Source of the DNA: Porpolomopsis calyptriformis
Lineage: Eukaryota; Basidiomycota; Agaricomycetes; Agaricales; Hygrophoraceae
Assembly (NCBI GenBank): GCA_951640195.1
Contig: OX621165.1
Span: 1,426,001-1,490,000 of the forward strand
Direction: 5' to 3'
Length of the DNA stretch: 64,000 bases
Both the position numbers and the translations under genes were made by a program. The notes under the pieces were generated by a model that saw nothing but the letters and a program-made list of their open reading frames with translations, ran no database searches and was not told the origin of the DNA. This document shows, piece by piece, positions 10,085 through 19,818 of this stretch (positions are counted from its first letter, which is position 1; each line of letters starts with the position of its first letter).

Positions 10085-13000
10085 ATGGGTTCAGCCACTA
10101 CCACTTATTCCTTACATGGTATGTTTCGTTTCTCTCACTCATGTAGATACGTGCGCTTATATCGCTAGTTCTCCGAGCACACGGATTGCCCACTTCATCA
10201 TTTCCCAAAGGCCTCAGGTCCTATGTGAAAATCCATGTGGGAGACTTTTCGGCCAGCACTCAGATTCATCAGCAAGGTGGGGATCCGGTATGGGAGGAGG
10301 AGTTTGTGATGTAAGTTCTCTGCCTTTTCCCCAGCATCAATCATTTATTTGCTCGGCGAATCCAGTCCTGTCACGGATCCCTCTTCAACACTATTGCTCC
10401 AAGTAAAACACTCCAAACGCTTTCGCTTCCTATCACAATCTAATCCATGCCTCGGAGCCATCAAAACTGACATTCGCGACCTTTTACAATGGATTCTTGA
10501 ACCTGGTACGGATATACCTTGACTATATTCACGCTTTTTATATTCCAAAACAGAAATCTCTTTGGCCCTGAGGGATCCCAGCGGCAACGATGATGGCCAG
10601 GACAGGGGGTCCATTATCATTCGATTCGTTGCCTATACCGCGACACCCCATGTACGGCAGTACGGCTTCACAGTCCTTTCGGATGGTGAGGATGAGATGG
10701 GAGGGCCCATCGTAGAGTGAGTCGACTTGCCACTGCAATCACTCTATAGTGAACTATAATCCGTTCCCGGCAGTATCATACTCGTTCATGGGCTAGGGGG
10801 ACATCCGTTGAGAACATGGACAAAGACGGTACAAAAATCAGACAGGAACGACCATTGTGGACGAGACATATTTTGGCCGAACGATCTTTTGCCGAAGAAG
10901 ATCACAAACGCCCGCGTACTAACATATGGCTACGAGTCGGATGTGCTCCGTGTCTTGAGTAAGACGAACCAACCCAATATACCCCATCTTGCGATGGAAA
11001 TGCTGTCTGCGCTCGAAGCCGAACGTCGTCAGGATGTGAGCTCCATTCACTCTTTTTCAACCGCAAGCATGTTAACAATTGTCCAGCCTGGAAGGCCCAT
11101 CATTTTCATTGCTCACAGTTTAGGTGGAATTTTGGTCAAAGACGTAACACACAGCCATTACTTGTAGCCACAATGGCTGATGCTTTTCTTAGGCTCTTCA
11201 CAAATCAGCAACCGTAGCAGCACATCAAAAACATCTCGAACACATTTACAAATCGACGTGTGGTGTTGTGTTCTTTGGAACACCCCACCGTGGAACCAAC
11301 TGGGCTGCTCTTTCAAAGGCCATACACACCCTCACTCTTCGCCATGTTGACACGGGAAGACTCGATACTTTCAACCCGGACAGTGAGACCCTGGACAGAA
11401 TCACAGAGGAGTTTGCGATTATGTTGAAAGATAATGCGTTCAAAACTCATTCATTTTATGAGACTAAGGAAATCATCGGAGTGTCCGGTCTAAGTGGGAA
11501 GGTACGGCTGATTTAGCCCTCTGATCAATGATTTGGCTCACCAACGAACTCTCATCAGATAGTTGACTACCCTTCAGCTATCATTGACGAAGCACCCGAG
11601 GTATCGGAGGGCATTGATGCCGATCACATTGAGATGTGCAAGTTCGATGGGATGGACGACGAAAACTTTCGCAAACTCTTGATGGCTGTTCAGGGCTATG
11701 TAGATGAGATTGCACGCCGCGCCATGCCTGGTGAGCCAGTTTATTATTTTTCTTCGAGTTTTGCTTCTTCGAGCACAATCTCTTGTATACAAGATGGGCC
11801 CTCACATCTGGCTTGTACATTCGATGACGCCTGCTCTTCTCTTTCACTTGACTCACAGATTCAGCACCATTTGCTTCATGATTCTGACTTGCCTCATCAT
11901 CAGAATCTGTCAACGATACGCCAATTTCTCGCCTTTCCGCCCACTTTGTTGGAAGAGAGAAAGAAGTGAAGTTTTTACAGGACGCTCTAAGCAAGGTACA
12001 GAATGGTAGGCCGAGCTGTTGTGTCGTTTGTGGGATGCCCGGTATCGGCAAGTCTCAATTGGTGTTGCATTATGCAAAGATATCGTTTGATGAAGACCGG
12101 TACCCGTACATATTCTGGATATCGGCTGCCAACGTTGACCGGTTAATTCATGGCCTCACCAAACTTCTTGATATAGTCCGCCATCCCGATCGCTACTTGC
12201 GGGATCAGGATGCGAAACTGATGGCAACTCGACAATGGTTGGAAAACACACATCGTGATTGGCTCCTCGTCATTGATAACGTTGATGGGAGTACCCTTCC
12301 CTTCCTTCAGGCGCACCTCCCAGACAGAAACTCACGAGGCCATATCCTCTTCACCGCGCGGGCGACAAATGTAGCCGAGGCTCTCATGACTTTGATAGGA
12401 ATTCAGGGTCCCACACTCCAACTTCACCCACTTGAGCTTCGCGATTCTGCGAATCTTCTTTTGCAAGACTCCGTCAATATAGAGACTGTGACACCATCTT
12501 CGTTGACTCACGCCGAGAAATTAGTCAAAGCCCTTGGTTTCCTTCCTCTTGCTATTACCCAAGCAGCATCATACATGAAACAGACTTGTACGACTCTCGA
12601 CGAGATGCACGAGTCGTACGAGGGCAGTGAAAGGATAGAAGTAAGTTCAGAGATGGCTTACGTTGCATTCAATCATTCACTCGTGCAAACAGTTGATTGA
12701 ATGGGAGAATACATTAACTACTTACGAGGAGCGATCAATAGCAACGACGTTCACCAAACAATTCAACCAGTTGAAAGACGAGTCCCGAGAGATTGACAAC
12801 CTCTTCAAATTCCTTTCTTTCCTCGATCCGAAAAATATTCCTTGTGCAATGATCATCGAAGGAGCCGAGGAGTGGTTGTATCCTCGGCATCCGCTGCAGG
12901 ACACCTTGCCACAACCTGAAAGCGATTCTCCTATATTCCTCGAGTTCCGCTCCTTGGTTGCCCTGATTCGCTCGCCCGTCAGGTTCACGACATCTCTGGA

Positions 13001-14975
13001 GAAATTACAGGCGCTGTCTCTTGTCGAATATCGATCTGATGTGTCGAAATCGTTGTGGATGCACGATCTGATCCGATTTATAAAGCAGGAGGAGGTGAAG
13101 AAAGAAGCAACATATCAAGAATGGCTTCGGTCATCTATCTCACTCGTTTGCGGGGCGTTCCGACAGATCACAGACCCTGAATCTCCGCAGCGTTGGGTTC
13201 AGTGTGAAGCATTTATACCGCATTTACGATCGCTAAACAGATGGTGGGACAGCGTGTGTGGTATGAATGTTGAGTTGATTTGGGCGAATGAGGGTATCGC
13301 GGCGTACGTGGAGAGTCGGGGAAGATACGATGAAGCCGAAGAGCTTCGCAAACAAATACTTGAAGCCTGCAAATTGAAGCTTGGATGGGAACACAAGTTC
13401 ACCCTTAGAGCGATGGACAATCTCGCGCTTAATTACCACTCACAAGGACGATACGACGAAGCCGAATCACTGCACAAGCAAGCGCTGGCCGCCAGAGAGA
13501 AGCAGTCCGGTGTCGACCACCTAGACACGCTCACGTCAGTGAACAATCTCGCGCTTATTTACCACTCGCAAGGACGGTACGACGAAGCTGAACCACTGCA
13601 CAAGCAAGTGCTAGCCATCAGAGAGAGGCTATTAGGTGTCGACCACCCAGACACGCTCACCGCAGTGAACAACCTCGCATTTCTCTTCCGCTCACAAGGG
13701 CAATATAACGATGCTGAAGTACTGTACCAGCGGTCACTCGCAGGCTTTGAGCATTATCTAGGTCCCGATCATCCAGATACCCTTAGTTCGATGAGTAGCC
13801 TTGCAGGTGTTCACGCCTTGCAAGGCCGGTATGCCGATGCTGAGGTGCTGTTCAAACGGGCCGTGGAAGGGTTCGAGAAGACTCTAGGCCCTCTTCACTT
13901 ATCCACCCTTGGGTTAGCAAACAACCTAGCAGGGGTTTACAACTCTCAAGGCCGATACGACGACGCCGAGAAACTATACAAGCGGGCGCTGGCAGGCTTC
14001 GAAGAGCATCTGGGTGCTGATCACCCAGATACACTTAGGTCAAAGAACAACCTTGCAGGTGTTTATGGCTCGCAAGGCAGATATGACGAGGCTGGGGCAC
14101 TGTACGAGCGGGCTCTAGCAAGCTTTGAAGAGCATCTGGGTGCTGATCACCCATCCACGCTTAACTCGGCAAGCAACCTAGCAGCTGTTTACCACTCGCA
14201 AGGACGGTACGACGAGGCCAATGCACTGTACAAGCGAGTCCTGGCTGGTAGACAAGAGCATCTGGGTGCCCATCACCCTGATACACTTCGGTCGATGAGC
14301 AACCTTGCAGGTCTTTACGACTCGCAAGGTCAACATGACGACGCCGAGGAATTGTACAAACGGGTACTAGTTAATTTTGAGAACTATCTGGGTGCCGACC
14401 ACCCATCCACGCTTACGTCCATGAACAACCTTGCGTGCGTTTACGACTCCCAAGGACGACCTGATGAAGCTGAGGAGTTGTTCAAGCGGGCCCTATCTAG
14501 CGAGCAGAAACTTCTCGGTGCCGATCATCCATCCACGCTTGCATCAATGAATAACCTTGCACGCGTTTACCAATCGCAAGGACGATACGGCGAAGCTGAG
14601 GAGCTCTTTAAACGGGCCCTAGTTGTCAAAGAGAAGGGTCTCGGTGCCGATCACCCATCCACGCTTACGTCCATGAACAACCTTGCGTGCGTTTACGACT
14701 CCCAAGGACGACTTGATGAAGCAGAGGAGTTGTTCAAGCGGGCCCTATCTAGCGAGCAGAAACTTCTCAGTGCCGATCATCCATCCACGCTTGCATCAAT
14801 CGATAACCTTGCACGCGTTTACAAATCGCAAGGACGATATGGTGAAGCTGAGGAGCTACTTAAGCGCACCCTAGCTATCAAAAAGAAGGATCTGAGAGCA
14901 GACCACCCATCCACGCCTACGTCGATGAACAGCCTTCCTTTCACGCGTCCACAGCTCGCAAGGACATCACAATGA
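10085..14975 (+). CDS. C2 - alpha/beta hydrolase - NB-ARC - TPR protein B
   Basis: Ten exons join in phase (10085-10118, 10169-10310, 10366-10505, 10554-10716, 10774-11035, 11087-11143, 11193-11501, 11559-11730, 11904-12640, 12693-14975) to about 1432 residues. Residues 1-160 resemble a C2 domain (GLRSYVKIHVGDFSA, GGDPVWEEEF). Next comes a DUF676/PGAP1-like hydrolase: IILVHGLGGHP, then FIAHSLGGILVKD with the presumed nucleophile near Ser258, then FFGTPHRGTNWA. NB-ARC follows with GMPGIGKS (Lys near 476), LLVIDNVDG, GHILFTAR and GFLPLAI. A winged-helix-like linker (MHDLIRFI) leads to 13 TPR units. This is an NLR-like layout with a possibly lipolytic effector; the role is inference. The array ends abruptly at a frameshift, and further units lie downstream. 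Gene C has the same intron positions. Confidence 0.85.
14398..14901 (+). repeat. 252-bp in-frame tandem duplication in the TPR array
   Basis: Bases 14398-14649 and 14650-14901 are near-identical copies of a two-TPR block (84 codons each). Both begin DHPSTLTSMNNLACVYDSQG and alternate an ACVYDSQ unit with an ARVY-SQ unit. Neighbouring units differ much more, so this block duplicated recently. Confidence 0.85.
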
Positions 14976-15270
14976 AGCTGAGGAATTGTTCAAGCAGGTC
15001 TTATCTGGCACAACGAAGCTTCTCGATGCCGACCCACCCACGCTTAAAGTTGATGGACAACCTGGCATGCGTTTACAAATCGCAAGGACGGTATGACGAG
15101 GCTCAACTATTGAGCAAGGAAGACTTGACTCTCTAGTAGGATGGCCTATCCACCTGCACTTACATTGGCAGATAACCACACACGTGTTTACGACGTACAA
15201 GAACGGTTCTGCGAGGATATGGAACGGCTCAAGCAGGACCTGGCGGTTGAGGGGAAGGATCTGGATGTTT
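14945..15270 (+). pseudogene. decayed continuation of the TPR array of gene B
   Basis: Just before the stop of gene B the frame shifts. In another frame the sequence continues as SQGHHNEAEELFKQVLSG, then after another shift DNLACVYKSQGRYDEAQLLS, and a weaker third unit to about 15270. These are clear TPR units in register with the array. Gene B has therefore lost the end of its array by small indels, or the shift lies in this allele only. Confidence 0.75.
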
Positions 15271-15913
15271 AAACATTAGTCACTTGTTGGGTATTACGAG
15301 TATTCCGGCAGAGGATGGGGAAATTCTGATTTGATTTGGTAGTCCTGGTACAACAATTTTACCCTCTCGCATATGGTGGTCGATATGATAAAAAATCAAG
15401 GGAGTAATGCACTTTCAACTCTCCCAAACCCTGAAAGTGGTTTAGCCTCAGTGTCAAGTGTATTACTCTCGCGCCCAACAAAGATGAAGCAAAGCTTACC
15501 AGACATCAATGTGAGATGAGTGGCGCTTAAAATTATCATAACAAGCGTGGAGGACTGTAAATACTGGAATAAACATTATAATTACTTGTGGCGGATAAAT
15601 TATGAATCGATGCTGCCACCTAGTCCCAAGTCTCTGCTGGTCTAGCAATCCATATGATACGTTGTGCTTCATTATGCCATCTTCGTAACAAATAGAGATA
15701 ATCCCCTGCTGCCGTCCGCCGGTCTGGGTTCACGGGGGTTCACTGAACAGTGGCCAAATCATCCTCGAGCTGTGAACAGCTCTAAGGTCGAGTATTAACA
15801 CGAACCTGTTTGGGAGATTGATGTCCGGATGTTGTCTCTGCTGGTAGGGTCTGCTTTTGTGGCACCCAACAGCTTCGTCGTACCGTTCTTGCAAGTTGAA
15901 AACGGCCCCTAGG
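14976..15913. other. intergenic region between convergent NB-ARC genes B and C
   Basis: TPR relics of B occupy the left part (to about 15270) and relics of C the right part (from about 15730). In between (15270-15730) I see no gene. A nested foldback sits at 15399-15471. Confidence 0.6.
15399..15471. repeat. nested foldback between genes B and C
   Basis: The outer arms 15400-15414 and 15456-15470 pair at about 13 of 15 positions (GAGTAAT with ATTACTC at the core). An inner repeat, CACTTTCA at 15409-15416 with TGAAAGTG at 15432-15439, overlaps them. The position between two convergent 3' ends could fit a transcription-end structure or a foldback remnant. Confidence 0.45.
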
Positions 15914-15990
15914 TTACGTGTAGAGTTGGGCAGGTGGTGCGAACTCGATTTCGTTAACTCCAGGCACTTGGTTGCGTGACACTCCAATCT
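15730..15990 (-). pseudogene. TPR relic beyond the end of gene C
   Basis: On the minus strand, in a frame different from gene C, the sequence reads NSTRNLGAVFNLQERYDEA followed by VGCHKS. This is a TPR unit of the same type as in A and B. Upstream, gene C itself ends with a broken first unit (ARYQQSRRRIQE). The expected array is otherwise missing. Confidence 0.65.
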
Positions 15991-18900
15991 CCTGGATTCT
16001 TCGCCGACTCTGTTGATACCTCGCAATCCCCTCATTCGCCCAAATCAGCTCAAGATTTGTACCATACTCGCATTTCCACCACCCATTTAGCGATCGCAAA
16101 TGCGGTAAGAGATTTTCGCATTCACCCCACTGCTGTGGTGATTCGGGGTCTGTGATCTGTCGGAAAGCGCCACAAATGAGTGATATTGATAATTGAAGCC
16201 ATTCTCGATATGCCACCTCGTTCTTTGCTCCCTCCTGTGCTATAACTCGCACTAAATCGTGCATTGACAGGGAAGGGTCCCGGACATCGGATTGATTGCC
16301 CAGCTGATCACCAGGTTGATAATCGATGAGAGAGAGGGCTTGCAATCTCTGTATAGCTGTCAGGAGCTTTACAGGAGTGCGAATCAGGGCAACCAATGAA
16401 CGGAGCTGGCAGGATATGTCGGAGTCATCCTGGGGATGAGACGGAATGTCCTGTGGTGGGTACTGCGGGGATAACTCATTAACCCCTGCAACGATCATCC
16501 CAATAGGTATATTTTCTGGGTCAAGGAAGGAAAGAATTTTGAACAGATAGCCAATATCTGGAGATTCCTCTTTCAATTGGTTCAATAACTCTGCGAATGT
16601 CCTCTTTACTGATCTATCCTGGTGCCAGATTGAGCCATCATCCCATTCCAACACCTATCAATGTACGTGAATACCCAAGCACAGCGTCAGCCATAACTGA
16701 ACTTACTTCCATCTTTTGTTTTCCCTTATAAAGTTCCCACATTTCGTCAAGAGTTATGCCAGTTTGTTTTATAAACGAGCCCGCTTGAACAATGGCAAGA
16801 GGAAGACGACCAACAGACTCGACCAATTGTTGGGATCGAGCCAGCCGAGGAGGTGTTTCAGTGACGTCGGCCTGTTTTAAAAGAAGATTCGCAGCATCTC
16901 CCAGTTCCAGTGAGAGAAGTGGAAGTTTAGAATTCCGAGCCCCCATCATCTTGGTCAGATTGTCGGCCATAACCGCCGACCGTGTTGTGAAGAGGATATT
17001 TCCTCTTGAACACCTACAGGGGAGGTACGTTTGGAGGGAGTCAAGCGTATTCTCGTGAACATTATCCAAGATGAGAAGCCAACGATCATGTGTTTCCAAG
17101 CAACGTCGGGCTGCAACCAGTTTTGCCTCCTCCTGTCCCTGCCAGCGGGGATCGGGATAGACAAGATCGAGAACATGGGTGAGTCCTTGCCTAAACTTGT
17201 CGATGCTGGTGGCTGATATCCAGAACATGTATGAGTACCAACCCTCCTGAAACGATGTCTTTGCGTAATGCAACACCAGTTGCGACTTGCCAATACCAGG
17301 CATTCCATAAATTACGCAACAGCTTGGGACACCTCTCTCTACCTTCCTCAGCGCATTTCGTAAAAAATCCACTTCTTTGCCTCTTCCGGTAAAGTGGCTG
17401 GAGAGGCGCCATGGAGTGCCATCAATGAAGTCTAATGATAAAAAGCAAGTCAGATATGCATAGCAAGCTAGTGTTGGCTTGGGCCCGAAGCGGCAAGCTG
17501 TGTGCAAACTATCGAGGCTGAGAGAAGGGCAAATGGTTCGATTCGGTTGCTGGATGGTATGGCCAGTCAAATGTAGTGTAGGCAAGATGGGATTTACAAG
17601 AGCTCGACTTCAGATCCGAAGCCAGAATAGAAGTCCTGTTTCGCATGTCCCTCGTATATGGGATGTCTTGCCCGCACAGGAAGCAAAGAGGCGGGAAATT
17701 AAATAGAACAGCCCATTCTCACTCACCAGACCTGACGCGACATGAAATGCCTTTTACGAAGCGTTGAACAACCCTTGAGACTTTCCGGAAGTTGTTATCA
17801 TCTATCCCAGCAAATTTGCACATCCCGATGTGGTCATCGTCAATACTTTCGGGTATCTCGGATGCATCATCAATGGTGGCTGAATCCTCCTCGACTATCT
17901 AATAAGAGCTCATCTGCGAGACATATCATTGAGGTCACAGGAACCACACCTTGCCACTCAGTCCAGGTATCCCCGAGATATCTTTTGTCTCAACAAAAGA
18001 ATGGATTTTGAATGCATCGTCTTTCAGCATTATCCCGAAGTTCTGCGCAATTCTCTTCAAGACCTCGCTGCCCGGCTTCAGAGCATCAATTACTTCCGTA
18101 TGAGCATAGCCGAATGCAAGGTGGCACAGTTTCTTCCCAAAGGCAACCCAGTTACTTCCACGATGAGGCGTTCCCAAGAAGACAATGCCATAGGTTGATT
18201 TATAAATAGATAGAAGATGTTCTTTGTATTTCGCAGCAGAGCTGGATTGATAAAGGGCCTAGCTAACGTATCAGTCATTGCGGTCACAAGTAATGTAAAT
18301 GGGTTTACATCTTTGACTAAGATTCCGCCTAAGCTGTGGGCAATGAAAATGATCGGCCTCCCAGACTGACCAATTATTAATATACTGGAGCGAAAGAAAA
18401 GTATATGGACCTCACATCATCACGACGTTCACCTTCAAGTGCCAAAAGCATATCCGTCGAAAGGCGAAGGATGTTTGTGTGGTTCACCTGACTTGGGGAA
18501 CGGAACACGTCTGAATCATAGCCATACGTCAGAATGCGGGCGTTTTTGAGTTCCTGTGGTAAAAGGTCCCTCGGCCAATATACCTCTCGATCATCCCCAC
18601 GGTCAATGCCCCTCCTGTTGGGTTTTGCAACTGTTTTTGTCCATGTCCCCTTTGGGTGCCCCCCCAGTCCATGGACGAAAACGATGCTACCAGAATCAGA
18701 TTAACATCCATTACAAACCAGTGGTAATTGCAATCAACTCACTCTACAATGGGACCACCCATCTCATTCTTACCCTCCGAGAGGATTGTGAAGCCGCATC
18801 GTTGCACCTGGGGTGTCGGAAGAGGGACGATGAGTCGAATAATGATAGATCCTCTGTCCTTGCCATCGTTGTTGCCATTGGGGTCCATCAGGGTCAATGA

Positions 18901-19383
18901 GATTTCTGTTTCGGAATATAAAAAATGTTAACATGATCAAGACAGATCCGAACCAGGTTCAAGAATCCTTTGTAAAAGGTCGTTCATGTCAATTTGGATA
19001 GACCCAAGGCACGGATTAGATCGAGATGGGAAGCGGACTCGTTTGGAGTGTTTCATTCTGAGCAGCAATCTCAAGGAGAGATCCTCCGCGAGGGGACTAA
19101 ATTTGTTGAGCAAATGACCGACGGGGATGAAATATGGGAAACATACATCGGAAACCGCTCATTCCATACTGGATCCCCGCCTTGCTGGCGAGTCTGAGTG
19201 GCAGCTGAAAAGTCACCCGCACGGATTTTCACATAAGCCCTGAGACCATTAGGAAATGGTGATGTAGGCAACCCGTGCGCTCGGAGAACTAGTGGGTTGG
19301 CATTAATGCGCACGTCTAGAGAGGCCGAACGAATGGAACGTACTATGCAATGGATAAGTTGTCAAATTCGAAGCTAAAGTCAT
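15914..19383 (-). CDS. C2 - alpha/beta hydrolase - NB-ARC protein C, TPR array lost
   Basis: Ten exons join in phase on the minus strand: 19383-19344, 19315-19147, 19096-18954, 18905-18743, 18686-18416, 18365-18309, 18258-17950, 17898-17727, 17431-16707, 16654-15914. The product is about 929 residues. The order matches gene B: a C2-like region (GLRAYVKIRAGDFSA, GGDPVWNERF), a hydrolase (IVFVHGLGGHP, FIAHSLGGILVKD with Ser near 273, FLGTPHRGSNWVA), NB-ARC (GMPGIGKS with Lys near 490, LLILDNVH, GNILFTTR, GRLPLAI) and the winged-helix-like linker (MHDLVRVI). It then stops where B starts its TPRs. Four internal exons have the same length as in B (163, 57, 309 and 172 nt). It may be a truncated but working NLR-like protein or an early pseudogene. 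Confidence 0.8.
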
Positions 19384-19818
19384 GGTCACCTTTGCATCAG
19401 CGACAGCAACCCAATTCGGTTGGAGTGTCGCCTGGCATGTCTTTTATACAGGTGCATGTTGTTTGCCTCCATTTGTTCTGCGCCTGTCGTTGATAGCTCA
19501 TCAGATCACTGACAGCCTGCCTAGACCTTCCGCTTTAGGCTGTCAGCGCAGGTGCCTGATGGTTTGGGGTATCCATATTTACCTTGAAAAACACCACATT
19601 GCACGCAAGTGAGACCGGGATGTGTCTATTAACGTGATAAGATGACACCGCTGTACGCGTATGAGTTTTTTCCAATCGAAATGCTGCTGAATATCACGTG
19701 ATATAAGCCAGCCGAGTGACTGTATACGCATCGCTGACGACGTTGGCACTTACCGGTTTCTGTTTTTGGTTTGTCCGCGTCTCTCGCAGGACTGATTTCG
19801 GGAGCTTGAAGCACGTCC
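19384..19818. other. divergent intergenic region between gene C and the P4-ATPase
   Basis: This 435-bp region lies between two divergent starts, so it should carry both promoters. A hairpin is visible at about 19498-19562: TGACAGCCT pairs with AGGCTGTCA, and outer CATCAG with CTGATG. I see no gene. Confidence 0.5.

Noticed and set aside
10085..10168. N-terminal frameshift in gene B
   Set aside because: An acceptor chosen by analogy with gene C (after 10146) breaks the frame, but the CTAG acceptor at 10165-10168 restores it, so no frameshift is needed.
11634..12009. Overlapping open frames between hydrolase and NB-ARC exons of gene B as separate genes
   Set aside because: They read through intron 11731-11903 in the wrong frame; the spliced frame links the hydrolase to NB-ARC, as in gene C.
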